Of a stretch of DNA of 64,000 nt, positions 1-9,740 are shown in pieces; positions within the stretch are counted from its first letter, which is position 1; the number at the start of each line of letters is the position of its first letter. The stretch is from Acaudatibacter sp963835495 (GTDB lineage: Bacteria; Pseudomonadota; Alphaproteobacteria; Caulobacterales; Caulobacteraceae). The position numbers and the translations under genes are program-made. The notes beneath the pieces were generated by a model, which ran no database searches, was not told where the DNA came from, and saw only the letters and a program-made list of their open reading frames with translations. Where the stretch lies: NCBI GenBank assembly GCA_963835495.1, contig CAWIFQ010000003.1, positions 1,302,001-1,366,000 on the forward strand, given 5' to 3'.

Positions 1-159
1 CGCCAGTTCGAACAACGCCGCCGGATGGTCCAGTGGCGCCTCGGCGATCAGCGAGCGCATGTCGGCGAGGAAAATCGCCGGTTCCCGGTCGTCGAACGCG
101 GCCCAAAGTTCGGCGACCCGCCGCTCCCAGACCTGATCGACCGGGCGAGGCGTGGCCAT
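1..159 (-). CDS. TPR-like protein, N-terminal part only
   Basis: This is the N-terminal 53 residues of a protein that runs off the window edge. It begins at an ATG whose A is also the last base of the thiG stop codon (TGATG), so it is translationally coupled to thiG. The visible part is acidic and helical, with a WERRVAELWAAFDD stretch followed by LIAEAPLDHPAALFELA. This resembles the start of tetratricopeptide proteins of the TPR_5 type, in which an ALFELAS-like segment precedes the repeats. No catalytic motif is visible. The coupling to thiG does not prove a thiamine role. The family call is inference from one short segment. Confidence 0.5.
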   Translation of the reverse strand, partial: MATPRPVDQVWERRVAELWAAFDDREPAIFLADMRSLIAEAPLDHPAALFELA

Positions 160-950
160 CAGATCAATCCGGCCAGCGGCGAGGACGGATCAGCGTACAT
201 CCGCTTGCCCATCCGCCCGGCGAGGTACGCTTCGCGGCCGGCGATGACCGCGTGCTTCATCGCCCGCGCCATCCGGATCGGGTCCTTAGCCTCGGCGATG
301 GCCGTGTTCATCAGCACCGCGTCGCAGCCGAGCTCCATCGCCAGCGCCGCGTCGGAGGCGGTCCCGACGCCGGCGTCGACCAACACCGGCACGCTGGACT
401 GCTCGACGATCAGGCGGATGTTGAGCGGGTTCTGCAGACCAAGCCCCGAGCCGATCGGCGCGCCGGCGGGCATGATCGCCGCGGCGCCGAGATCCTCCGC
501 CTTCTTGCACATCACCGGATCGTCGGTGGCGTAGACCATCACCGAAAAACCGTCGTCGATCAGCAGCTTCAGCGCGCGCAGCGTCTCCACCATGTCGGGG
601 TAGAGGTGCGCCGTGCGGGTCAGCACCTCGAGCTTGACCAGGTCCCAGCCGCCAGCCTCGCGGGCGAGCCGCAGGGTCCGCACGGCTTCCTCGCCGGTGA
701 AGCAGCCGGCGGTGTTGGGCACATAGGTGAAGCGGTCGGGACTCACGAAGTCGGTCAGCATCGGCTGGCTGGGATCTGAGAGGTTCACCCGCCGCAGCGC
801 CACCGTCACCATCTCGGCCCCCGCCGCCTCGGCCGCGGCGGCGTTCAGGGCATAGTCCTTGTACTTGCCGGTGCCGACGATCAGCCGCGAACTGAAGGTC
901 CGTCCAGCGACGCTCCAGGTGTCGTCGGCGGCGACTTGCGATCCATCCAT
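159..950 (-). CDS. thiG: Thiazole synthase ThiG
   Basis: ThiG builds the thiazole phosphate ring of thiamine in the cytoplasm from 1-deoxyxylulose 5-phosphate, dehydroglycine and the sulfur carried by ThiS thiocarboxylate. The 263-residue length fits the family. The Schiff-base lysine is in WDLVKLEVLT (about residue 106), and the phosphate-binding end of the TIM barrel is seen as VDAGVGTASDAALAMELG followed by DAVLMNTAIAEA. It lies 24 bases downstream of thiS and shares its TPP riboswitch. No thiO or thiE is visible between riboswitch and window edge, so those steps must be encoded elsewhere. Confidence 0.97.
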   Translation of the reverse strand: MDGSQVAADDTWSVAGRTFSSRLIVGTGKYKDYALNAAAAEAAGAEMVTVALRRVNLSDPSQPMLTDFVSPDRFTYVPNTAGCFTGEEAVRTLRLAREAGGWDLVKLEVLTRTAHLYPDMVETLRALKLLIDDGFSVMVYATDDPVMCKKAEDLGAAAIMPAGAPIGSGLGLQNPLNIRLIVEQSSVPVLVDAGVGTASDAALAMELGCDAVLMNTAIAEAKDPIRMARAMKHAVIAGREAYLAGRMGKRMYADPSSPLAGLI

Positions 951-974
951 CCGTCTCTCCTTAGGCTCCCGCCT

Positions 975-1175
975 TCAACCACCGCCAACAAAAGCGACGA
1001 TCTCGATCCGGTCGCCGTCCGACAGCGCCGTCACGGCGAATGCGGAGCGCGGCACGATCTCCAGGTTGCGCTCGACGGCAAGCTTGCGCCGGTCGAGGCC
1101 GAGCAGCGTGACCAGCGCCTCGATCGTCGTCGCGGCGGCCACGTCCCTCGCTTCGCCGTTTACGAACAGCCGCAT
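975..1175 (-). CDS. thiS: Sulfur carrier protein ThiS
   Basis: ThiS is a 66-residue ubiquitin-fold sulfur carrier. Its C-terminal glycine is adenylated and converted to a thiocarboxylate that donates sulfur to ThiG. The protein starts MRLFVNGEARDV and ends in the diagnostic Gly-Gly tail (IVAFVGGG). It is the first gene after the TPP riboswitch and is followed by thiG on the same strand, so both should be repressed when thiamine pyrophosphate is plentiful. Confidence 0.95.
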   Translation of the reverse strand: MRLFVNGEARDVAAATTIEALVTLLGLDRRKLAVERNLEIVPRSAFAVTALSDGDRIEIVAFVGGG

Positions 1176-1242
1176 CCTATGGCTCCAAAGAGCCGGGCTG
1201 GGCCGGACGTCGGATGAAAAGAGGACCCTTGGGCGGCCCAGT

Positions 1243-1337
1243 TCTCTCCCTTCGCCGGCATGACCCGGATCAGGTTCAGCGGGTCACCGCGCAGAATTCA
1301 GCGGTTTCTCAGTCCCTTGCCAGGACTCCCCGGAGAA
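1243..1337 (-). promoter_or_regulatory. TPP riboswitch (THI box)
   Basis: Read on the minus strand, the segment has the THI-box landmarks in order: GGGGAGTCC, then GGGACTGAGA (the CUGAGA core), then GACCCGCTGAACCTGATC, GGGTCATGCCGGCGAAGGGA. The outer stem P1 can form between TTCTCC (1337-1332) and GGGAGA (1250-1245). It lies about 70 bases upstream of thiS on the same strand, as expected for a riboswitch controlling thiSG expression in response to thiamine pyrophosphate. Confidence 0.95.
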
Positions 1338-1386
1338 GCGCGCAATCTACGCCCGGGGCCGGGAGCGTCAAGACCGGCGCGAAAGC

Positions 1387-4140
1387 TCAGACGCCCTGCT
1401 GGTCCAGCCGCCAGAAGCGGAGCGGCTGCGCCCGGATCGAGCTCCAGGCCGCCGCGAAACGCTGCGAGCCCCAGGTCCAGGCGCTCCAGGCGGCCACGCC
1501 GCCGGCGATGGCGAGCGGCCAGGCGATGAAGTTGGGCAGGTGCAGGTGGGTCGCCACCAGCAGGAACTTGAACTGCAGCAGGTAGATGAAGAACGAAGCG
1601 CCCGCGACAAGGTAGATCGGCGTCGAGAGGAAACGCGGCACGCTCAACTTCGGCGCGATGAACAGCAGGCCTGCCACCACGGCGATCGGCAGGGAGTTGG
1701 CGGCGCCGTAGATCGGCAGGCTGAGACCCACATAGGCCAGCGTCACCGCCAGGATGGCGACCCGCCAGCGCCCTTTCATCAGGCCGGAGAGCGCCGCCAG
1801 GGCGAAGGTGGCTAGGTGCGTCGTCGGCGCATGGTTGAAGTACGAGACCGGGTTGACGCCGGTGGCCCAGACGCCAGGCGCGGCCAGCGTCGGCAGCAGG
1901 AAGCGGCCAGCGAAGCCGATCGCCACCGCCGCGAACGCCGAGACCATGGCCGGATGACGCAGTTTCAGCACGTACTTGGTCACCAGCATCAGCGCCGCGT
2001 AGGCGAGGACGATGTGGACCACCGCGTGGATGTACCAGAGGAAATACTCGTGCCCGCGGTAGGCGTCCGGCCCTGACAGCGGCATGCCGGCGTAGTCGAT
2101 CAGGTCGGTATAGAGGAACACGCTGGAAAGCTGCGGGTGGTAGTGCGTCGCCAGCTTGATGGCGAACTGCGGCAGTTCGATCAGATAGAGCGGCAGCAGG
2201 ATGCTCTTCAGTAGCCGCCAGACCGGCTTCAAGCTGCCGGCGTGCGCCATCTCGCGCAGCTGCAGATTGCCGAAAATGCAGCCCGAGACCCACAGCAGCG
2301 CGCTGGTCCCCGCGCCGCCGGAGAAGAACAGCTGGAAGTGGCTGCCCACCACCACGGCGATCGCCGCGGTGCGCAGCAGCATCGCGCTCTCGATCTCGAT
2401 GAAGCGGCTCTTCTTGGCGATCGGCTCGGCGACGGCGGCCAGCTCGGCGATCGTCATCGTGGTCCAGTTGTCCGGGACCCGGCCCAGCGCCTCTTCGAGC
2501 GATAGATAGGCGCTGACGTAGGACAGGCTGTCGCCGCCGAGCGACGCGAAGCTGCTGGCCGGGGTGATTTCGCCGCGGCGGAAGAACGCGCGCCAGCCCT
2601 CCACCAACGCCGCCTCGACCCTGGTCAGCGCCGCCAGCTGAGTTGGCTCGGCGGGCGGCGCATCCTGGCTCGCGATCAGCGCCTGACGGTCGATCTTGCC
2701 GTTGGGCAGCAGGGGCAGCCGCGGGACCGCGACGAACTGGTCCGGGGCCATGTAGGCCGGCAGGCGTCTGGCGAAGCGACGGCGCAGCACCTCGACGTCG
2801 AGGTGGCCATGCCTCGGTTCGAAGAAGCAGCACAGCCGCACGTCGTCGGCCGAGCCGAGATTGAGCGTGATCGCCTGCCGCACATCAGGGGAGGTCAAGG
2901 CGCAGGCGGTGATCTCGGCCAGCTCGACCCGATAGCCGCGCACTTTGACCTGGTCGTCGCGCCGACCCTGGATCGCCACCTGCCCGTCCGGCCGGACATA
3001 GCCGATGTCCCCGGTGGCGTAGCAGCCTTCCTCGCCATACGGCTGCGCGTCGGGCAACCGGCCGTCCTTGACGTAGCCCAGCGTCAGGAACTTCGAGCGG
3101 ACGACGATTTCGCCGATCTCGCCGCCGCGCGCCGCCCGGCCCTGTTCGTCACGCAGCTCCAGCGTGAAGCCGTCGACGCCGGTTCCGATCGGCGCCCGCG
3201 CCTCGCCGCCGGTCCTTGGCGCGCGGTGGCAGCTCACCGCCTGCGGCGTCTCGGTCGCGCCGTAGAAGTTGACGCTCTCGCACGCCGGCGCCAGCGCCGC
3301 GACGGCCTCGACGAGGCTCTGCCGCAAGACGTCGCCGCCCCAGAAGATATAACGCAGATCGCTCAAAGGCTCCTCGCGGCCCGGTTTCACCGCGGTCAGC
3401 AGCTGGCCCAGCGGCGGCGTCATGTGCGCCGCGGAGGGCCGGGTCTGGACAAACCAGTCGAACAGCTCGCCCGGCGCGGTGAGCGCGGCCTGCGCCGGGA
3501 TGTGGATCGATGCGCCGAGGCTCAGCGGCGTGAAGATGTCTCGCAGGATCGGGTCGTGCGAGAGGCCCGACAGCAGGGTGAACCGATCGTCCTCGGTCAG
3601 GTCGAAGGTTCGCGCCTGCCAGTCGACGAAGTTGACCAGCGGCCGGTGCGAGCAGGCGACACACTTCGGTGTCCCGGTGCTGCCGGAGGTGAACAGCAGA
3701 TAGGCCGGATCGTCCGGCGAGATGTCGGGCGGCAAGATCGCGCTCGCGCCGGCGGGTGCATCGAGATCCACCCGGATCGACGGCAGATCGCACCGCAGCC
3801 CCGCGGCCTTCCCAGCCGACAGCAGCAGCTTCGGCCGGCAGTGCTCGATCAGCGCGGCCAGCCGCTGCGCCGGATAGGCCACATCGAGGATGACGAACGG
3901 GCGGCCGGCCCTGGCGCAGGCCAGCGCCGCCACCACGGCCCGCGCGCCGCGCTCGGCGAGGATCGCCACGACGTCCCGGCGGCCGAGCCCAGCCTCATCC
4001 ACCAGCCCCGCATGGCGACGCGACAGCTGTTCCAACTCGGCATAGGTCAACGACCCGTCGTGGCTCGAAATCGCCAGCGCCCCCGGCCGCCGCAGCGCCC
4101 GAGCTTCGAACTTGGTGTGGATCAGGGCGGGTCCGGCCAT
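1387..4140 (-). CDS. Adenylation-carrier-membrane fusion protein (NRPS-like)
   Basis: This 917-residue protein joins three modules. Residues 1-490 are an amino-acid-type adenylation domain: TSGSTGTPK at 151-159 (A3), NFYGATETPQ at 291-300 (A5), YATGDIGYVRPDGQ near 375 (A7), RRDDQVKVRGYRVEL near 400 (A8) and LPNGKIDR near 480 (A10 lysine). A carrier domain follows with FASLGGDSLS, whose Ser538 should take phosphopantetheine. From about 590 to the end are some ten hydrophobic segments resembling membrane acyltransferases of the acyltransferase-3 type. No condensation or thioesterase domain is present. The start at 4140 was chosen because the upstream in-frame codons are not family-like. The likely role is to activate an amino or other carboxylic acid and pass it from the carrier to a membrane or envelope acceptor; substrate and acceptor are unknown. 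It is transcribed divergently from the acyl-CoA dehydrogenase gene. Confidence 0.8.
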   Translation of the reverse strand: MAGPALIHTKFEARALRRPGALAISSHDGSLTYAELEQLSRRHAGLVDEAGLGRRDVVAILAERGARAVVAALACARAGRPFVILDVAYPAQRLAALIEHCRPKLLLSAGKAAGLRCDLPSIRVDLDAPAGASAILPPDISPDDPAYLLFTSGSTGTPKCVACSHRPLVNFVDWQARTFDLTEDDRFTLLSGLSHDPILRDIFTPLSLGASIHIPAQAALTAPGELFDWFVQTRPSAAHMTPPLGQLLTAVKPGREEPLSDLRYIFWGGDVLRQSLVEAVAALAPACESVNFYGATETPQAVSCHRAPRTGGEARAPIGTGVDGFTLELRDEQGRAARGGEIGEIVVRSKFLTLGYVKDGRLPDAQPYGEEGCYATGDIGYVRPDGQVAIQGRRDDQVKVRGYRVELAEITACALTSPDVRQAITLNLGSADDVRLCCFFEPRHGHLDVEVLRRRFARRLPAYMAPDQFVAVPRLPLLPNGKIDRQALIASQDAPPAEPTQLAALTRVEAALVEGWRAFFRRGEITPASSFASLGGDSLSYVSAYLSLEEALGRVPDNWTTMTIAELAAVAEPIAKKSRFIEIESAMLLRTAAIAVVVGSHFQLFFSGGAGTSALLWVSGCIFGNLQLREMAHAGSLKPVWRLLKSILLPLYLIELPQFAIKLATHYHPQLSSVFLYTDLIDYAGMPLSGPDAYRGHEYFLWYIHAVVHIVLAYAALMLVTKYVLKLRHPAMVSAFAAVAIGFAGRFLLPTLAAPGVWATGVNPVSYFNHAPTTHLATFALAALSGLMKGRWRVAILAVTLAYVGLSLPIYGAANSLPIAVVAGLLFIAPKLSVPRFLSTPIYLVAGASFFIYLLQFKFLLVATHLHLPNFIAWPLAIAGGVAAWSAWTWGSQRFAAAWSSIRAQPLRFWRLDQQGV

Positions 4141-4240
4141 CGAGGGTCGCGGACTGCAAAGCTCAAGCCAGCCGCGCGAACGCGTTGACACCCCCGCGCG
4201 GCGAGTTGGACAATCGCGCATCGAGCATTTTGAAAACGAC

Positions 4241-4256
4241 GGCGGGCCGGCCCGCC
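4241..4256. promoter_or_regulatory. Perfect 16-bp palindrome in a divergent intergenic region
   Basis: GGCGGGCCGGCCCGCC is a perfect palindrome located 22 bases upstream of the acyl-CoA dehydrogenase ATG and about 100 bases upstream of the divergent adenylation-fusion gene. It could be an operator for a dimeric repressor or a hairpin in the leader RNA. Very high GC makes chance palindromes more likely, so the function is unproven. Confidence 0.3.
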
Positions 4257-4277
4257 AATTTGAGACGGGAGTTTGAC

Positions 4278-5495
4278 ATGGCTGATTTTGGCGCCGCGGA
4301 CACCGAGGCGTTCCGCAAGGAAGCGCGCGAATGGCTGGAGGCGAATTTCCCGCCGCAGCTGCGCAAAGAGCCCGACACCACCATGGAGCAGATGGAGGGC
4401 GGGCTGAAGCCGAGCGAGGCGGCCGAGCTCTGGCGCGAGCGCATTGGCGAGAAGGGCTGGGGCACGCCCACCTGGCCGAAGGAATACGGCGGCGGCGGCC
4501 TCAGCCAGGCCGAGGCGCGCGTGCTGGCCGAGGAGATGAACCGGATCGGCGCGCGCAACCCGATCGTCGGCATGGGCCCGGGCATGTTCGGCCACACCCT
4601 GCTCGAGTACGGCAGCGAAGAGCAGAAGCAGAAGCACTTCCCGCCGATCGTGCGGGGCGAGCTGCGCTGGTGCCAGGGCTTCTCCGAGCCCGGCTCAGGC
4701 TCCGACCTCGCATCGCTCTCGACCAAGGCTGAGGACAAGGGCGATCACTGGCTGGTCAACGGCCAGAAGATCTGGACCTCCGGCGCGCAGTTCGCCGACT
4801 GGTGCTTCTGCCTGGTCCGCACCGATCCCAAGGCCAAGAAGCACGAAGGCATCAGCTTCCTGCTGATCGACATGCACAGCCCGGGTGTCGAGGCGCGGCC
4901 GATCAAGATGATCTCCGGCGCGTCGGGCCAGTGCGAGACCTTCTTCACCGACGTGAAGGTGCCCAAGGAGAATCTGATGGGCCAGCTCAACGGCGGCTGG
5001 GCCATCGCCAAGCGGCTGCTGCAGCACGAGCGCAACGGCATGGGCAACCGCACCGGCGATCCGCGCGCGGTCCAGGCCGACACCCTCGTCGACACCGCCA
5101 AGCAATACGTCGGGGTCGATGAGAGCGGCCGCCTGGCCGACGCCGACCTGCGCAGCCGCCTCACGGTGTTCAAGATGGAGGAGCAGGCGTTCCGCCAGAC
5201 GGTGCGCCGCGCCGCCGCCGAGGCGCGCGGCGCCAACAGCCCCAGCGCCACCACCTCGATCATGAAGAACGTCAGCATGAAGGTGATGCAGGACCGCTCC
5301 GAGATCCTGCTCGAGATCATGGGCAGCCAGGGGCTGGGCTGGGATGGCGAGGGCTTCGAGAAGGAGGAGCTGTCGACCGTCCGCGGCTGGCTGGCCGGCA
5401 AGGCCGGCTCGATCTACGGCGGCTCGCAGGAAATCCAGAACAACATCATCACCAAGCGCATCCTCGGCCTGCCCGAAACCACCGGTCAGGGCTGA
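4278..5495 (+). CDS. Acyl-CoA dehydrogenase family protein
   Basis: A 405-residue flavoprotein of the acyl-CoA dehydrogenase family, expected to oxidise an acyl-CoA thioester to its 2-enoyl form using FAD, passing electrons to ETF. The N-terminal helical domain contains WPKEYGGGGLSQAEARVLAEE. The flavin-binding middle domain has CQGFSEPGSGSDLASL followed by GQKIWTSGAQFADWCF. The C-terminal domain ends with YGGSQEIQNNIITKRILGLP. The start follows GACGGGAG at good spacing. The sequence fits the subgroup with a longer N-terminal region often found in lipid or steroid degradation, but the chain-length preference cannot be read. The next gene starts one base after its stop. Confidence 0.92.
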   Translation: MADFGAADTEAFRKEAREWLEANFPPQLRKEPDTTMEQMEGGLKPSEAAELWRERIGEKGWGTPTWPKEYGGGGLSQAEARVLAEEMNRIGARNPIVGMGPGMFGHTLLEYGSEEQKQKHFPPIVRGELRWCQGFSEPGSGSDLASLSTKAEDKGDHWLVNGQKIWTSGAQFADWCFCLVRTDPKAKKHEGISFLLIDMHSPGVEARPIKMISGASGQCETFFTDVKVPKENLMGQLNGGWAIAKRLLQHERNGMGNRTGDPRAVQADTLVDTAKQYVGVDESGRLADADLRSRLTVFKMEEQAFRQTVRRAAAEARGANSPSATTSIMKNVSMKVMQDRSEILLEIMGSQGLGWDGEGFEKEELSTVRGWLAGKAGSIYGGSQEIQNNIITKRILGLPETTGQG

Positions 5496-5496
5496 C

Positions 5497-5925
5497 GTGG
5501 CCGCTTCGCCCGCGCTGCGCCGCCTGGTCGACCTGCCCGGCGTCGCCGACCTCGAATACAAAGCGCTGCTCAAGCCGGCCTATGCCGCGCCCGAGAACCG
5601 CGCCGACTATCCCGAGATCGACGCCTGCGCCAAGGCGCTGTTCGATCTCACGGCGGACGAGGCCGAGGCGGCCGAGCGGCCGGCGGATTTCGACCAGATC
5701 GAGCCTCTGGAGCCCCGTGACCAGGTCGCCGCCTTCGAGGCCGCCGGCTGGGACGTCACCGACGACAAGCGCCGGCCGCTGCGGATGCTGCGCCAGCTGG
5801 GGCCCGCGCTCTGGCTGGCGCTGCACGGCGTCGCGGGGCGGCTGCCGCACCTCCCGGAGGACGACAGCCCGGACCCTTGGGCCTCGAAGCTGGCGGCCGA
5901 CGCCGCCAAGTTTCGCAAGCGCTGA
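5497..5925 (+). CDS. Conserved hypothetical protein after acyl-CoA dehydrogenase
   Basis: A 142-residue protein starting at a GTG one base after the dehydrogenase stop, so co-translation is likely. It is acidic in the middle (LFDLTADEAEAAERPADFDQIEPLEP) and has a C-terminal segment LRQLGPALWLALHGVAGRLPHLPEDD. No signal peptide, membrane span or catalytic motif is visible. I do not recognise the family. The tight linkage suggests a role with the preceding dehydrogenase. Confidence 0.65.
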   Translation: MAASPALRRLVDLPGVADLEYKALLKPAYAAPENRADYPEIDACAKALFDLTADEAEAAERPADFDQIEPLEPRDQVAAFEAAGWDVTDDKRRPLRMLRQLGPALWLALHGVAGRLPHLPEDDSPDPWASKLAADAAKFRKR

Positions 5926-5958
5926 AGCGGGCTGAGCTCAGATCGAGCACCCCTCTCA

Positions 5959-6060
5959 ACGTCATGGCCGGGCTTGTCCCGGCCACCCATGAACGCGACA
6001 GCCACCGGTGTGCATGGGTTGCCGGCATTCCGCGCTTCGCGCTCCAGCCGGCCATGACGT
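5959..6060. repeat. Dispersed palindromic repeat, gene-less copy
   Basis: The left 40 bases (5959-5998) are identical to 47339-47378, the left end of the GIY-YIG element. The right end (about 6009-6060) runs GTGTGCATGGGT...GCCGGCCATGACGT, a variant of that element's right end in which the inner hairpin core has been replaced by a different GC-rich hairpin (6021-6052). The copy thus looks like both ends of the larger element joined with only about ten bases between them and no gene. It lies between the hypothetical gene and aroQ and interrupts nothing. Confidence 0.85.
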
Positions 6061-6186
6061 GAAATGGGATTCCGATCGAACTCAGCTCTCCCCGGCCGGT
6101 AGCTCGGCGACCGCCGTTCGGCTGGCGTGCTTGTGACCCCACGCCGACACAGCTAAAAGCGCCCGACTTCAACGGCGGCGGGCCGG

Positions 6187-6627
6187 ATGTCGAAACCGAT
6201 CTATGTGCTGAACGGCCCCAATCTCAATCTCCTGGGCGAGCGGGAGCCGGAGATCTACGGGCGCGCCACGCTCGACGACATCAAGGCGCTCTGCGAGGCC
6301 AGGGCCGCCGCGAAGGGCCGCCAGATCGTGTTCCGCCAATCGAATCGCGAAGGCGAACTGATCGACTGGGTGCAGGAGGCGCGCAAGGAAGCCTGCGCGG
6401 TCGTGATCAACGCGGCCGGCTACGGCCACACGTCCGTTTCGCTGCATGACGCGCTGCGCACCCTGACCATACCGGTAATTGACTGCCACCTGTCCAATCC
6501 CGCGGCGCGCGAGTCCTTCCGACATCAGTCCTTCGTGTCCACCGCAGCGACAGGCGTAGTGTCCGGCTTCGGCCCCATGAGCTATGAACTGGCCGTCGAG
6601 GCCGCCTGCGGCCTGGCGGCCGACTGA
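6187..6627 (+). CDS. aroQ: 3-dehydroquinate dehydratase, type II
   Basis: AroQ removes water from 3-dehydroquinate to give 3-dehydroshikimate in the shikimate pathway. It is a 146-residue cytosolic protein of the dodecameric type II family. The family motif NGPNLNLLGEREPEIYG (residues 9-25) contains the catalytic arginine and tyrosine. The substrate loop is INAAGYGHTSVSLHDAL, where most relatives have AxTHTS. The catalytic histidine is in DCHLSNPAARESFRHQS. It leads the aroQ-accB-accC-aat run. Confidence 0.96.
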   Translation: MSKPIYVLNGPNLNLLGEREPEIYGRATLDDIKALCEARAAAKGRQIVFRQSNREGELIDWVQEARKEACAVVINAAGYGHTSVSLHDALRTLTIPVIDCHLSNPAARESFRHQSFVSTAATGVVSGFGPMSYELAVEAACGLAAD

Positions 6628-6668
6628 ACCGTTAGCTGCCCAGCAGCGCAACCGAGGTGCTACCCTGA

Positions 6669-7139
6669 ATGGCCGATCCCAAGGCGCCGGCCGCCGACCC
6701 TATCGACGCACGGCTGGTGCGGCGGCTGGCGGCGATCCTTAACGACACGGGCCTGACCGAAATCGAAGTCGAGCGCGGCGACCTGCGGATCAAGGTCGCC
6801 CGCAACGGCCCGGTCGCGCCGATGCCGACGTTCTACGCCGCGCCGGCGGCCGCCCCCGTGTCTGCCGGCGCCCCGGCCGCCCGTCCGGCCGAGGCGGAGC
6901 ACGAGGGCGATGTCGTCAACTCGCCGATGGTCGGCACCGTCTATCTGCAGCCCGAGCCGGGCGCCCAGCCGTTCGTGCGGGTCGGCGACACCGTGTCCGA
7001 AGGCCAGACTCTGCTCATCATCGAAGCGATGAAGACCATGAACCCCATCCCGGCGCCGCGGGCCGGCCGCATCCTCGAGATGCTGGTCGCCGACGGCCAG
7101 CCGGTGGAATTTGGCGAGCCGCTGGCCGTGATCGGGTAA
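6669..7139 (+). CDS. accB: Biotin carboxyl carrier protein of acetyl-CoA carboxylase
   Basis: AccB carries the biotin that shuttles carboxyl groups from biotin carboxylase to the carboxyltransferase in the first step of fatty-acid synthesis. The 156 residues comprise an N-terminal segment with ILNDTGLTEIEVERGDLRIKV, an Ala/Pro-rich linker, and the C-terminal biotinyl domain with EAMKTMNPIPAP, whose lysine is biotinylated. Nine bases separate it from accC, a standard operon pair. Confidence 0.97.
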   Translation: MADPKAPAADPIDARLVRRLAAILNDTGLTEIEVERGDLRIKVARNGPVAPMPTFYAAPAAAPVSAGAPAARPAEAEHEGDVVNSPMVGTVYLQPEPGAQPFVRVGDTVSEGQTLLIIEAMKTMNPIPAPRAGRILEMLVADGQPVEFGEPLAVIG

Positions 7140-7148
7140 CGCGGCTTC

Positions 7149-8470
<1,322 letters not shown>

Positions 8471-8492
<22 letters not shown>

Positions 8493-9157
8493 CGGGGCCG
8501 GCTTCGGATTCCTTCTCGATCGACGACCTGATCGACTGCTATCGGCGCGGCGTCTTCCCGATGGCGGACGCGCGCCACGACCGGCGAGTGTTCCTGGTCG
8601 AGCCGGCCAGGCGCGGCGTGATGCCGCTGGATCGCTTCCACGTATCGCGTCGCCTGGCCCGGACGGTCCGCTCGGACCGGTTCGAGGTGCGCGTCGACTC
8701 GGCGTTCAGCGCGGTTGTCTCCGCCTGCGCCGCACCGCGCATCGGACGGATGGAGACCTGGATCAATGAGCCGATCCAGCAGATGTGCGAGGCGCTGTTC
8801 GAGCGCGGCGTCGCCCACAGCGTCGAGTCCTGGCTGGGCGGCCGGCTGGTCGGCGGCCTCTATGGCTTGGCCCTCGGCGGCGCGTTTTTCGGCGAGAGCA
8901 TGTTCTCGATCGAGCGCGACGCCAGCAAGGTGGCGCTCACCCACCTGATCGCCCGGCTCAAGGTCGGCGGCTTCCGGCTGCTGGACACCCAGTTCCTGAC
9001 CGAGCACCTGTCGGGCTTCGGGGCCGAGGAAATCCCCAAGGCCGAATACGTCAAGCAGCTTGCCGCCGCCCTGGCGGTGGATGCCGATTTCGGCCGGATG
9101 GACCCCTACGCGGGCGGCGGGGCGGCGGCCATGCAGGTGATCAGCCAGGCGTCGTAG
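8471..9157 (+). CDS. aat: Leucyl/phenylalanyl-tRNA-protein transferase
   Basis: Aat attaches leucine or phenylalanine from aminoacyl-tRNA to proteins with N-terminal arginine or lysine, creating N-degrons for ClpS/ClpAP. The 228 residues include YRRGVFPMA near the N terminus, the core WLGGRLVGGLYGLALGGAFF GESMFS segment split here for length, and LLDTQFLTEHLSGFGAEEI. It overlaps accC by 22 bases, and its 3' end overlaps the convergent DUF2155 gene by 52 bases. Confidence 0.94.
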
Positions 9158-9740
9158 GTCGGGTGCTGAAAGGGGTTCAGCCCCGGCGAGTTGGCGAACA
9201 TCCAGCCCTTGAACACCCGCCGGGGCGGCGGCGGCGCGATGCCCTCCGACGGCAGCGGCGCGACGTCGATCACCACGTAGGCCGACTCCTGCGGCGAGGG
9301 TCCGCCAAGGCCGGTGCTTTCGCAGGCCTTCACCACGAACACGAGGTTCTTGTAGCGCACCGGCTGGCCCACCGGCGCGGCGAACCGCATGGTCTCGGCG
9401 GTCACCTTGTCCAGCGCCTGCAGCACCGCCGCCGGGCTGCGCACCGGCTTGGGACCCACCGCGGGCGCAGGCGCCGCTGGTTTCGCGGCGAGACTGTTGG
9501 TGGGGGCTCGTTTCCCAGTGTCGCTGTTGTCGCTGTTGTCGTCGGACGTTCCGTTGTCCGGAGGGGTCACCTCGGGCGGCGCCTGGATCACCGGCACGCC
9601 GGGCGGCCCGGCCGAACTGGACGAATCGCCTGAGCCGGAGGCCTGGTTCCCAGAAGGCTGGGCCACAACGGCAAGGCCAGCCGCAACCGCGATCGCGGCG
9701 CCCCCAAAAGCCCGATCGCCCAACTGACGCGACGCTTCAC
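9106..9740 (-). CDS. DUF2155 secreted protein, apparent frameshift in signal peptide
   Basis: The C-terminal half is a clear DUF2155 domain (LQALDKVTAETMRFAAPVGQ, then RVFKGWMFANSPGL, then HPTYDAWLITC), preceded by a Pro/Ser/Asp-rich linker. DUF2155 proteins are secreted alphaproteobacterial proteins of unknown function. The natural start is most likely GTG at 9740, which overlaps the stop of the upstream NDUFA12 gene as GTGA and encodes VKRRVSWAIGLLG, a good signal-peptide start. The rest of the signal peptide (AAIAVAAGLAVVA) is in another frame. One extra G in the five-G run at 9701-9705 would join them into a 211-residue protein. Without that repair only a weak TTG start at 9723 is available. 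Confidence 0.85.
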
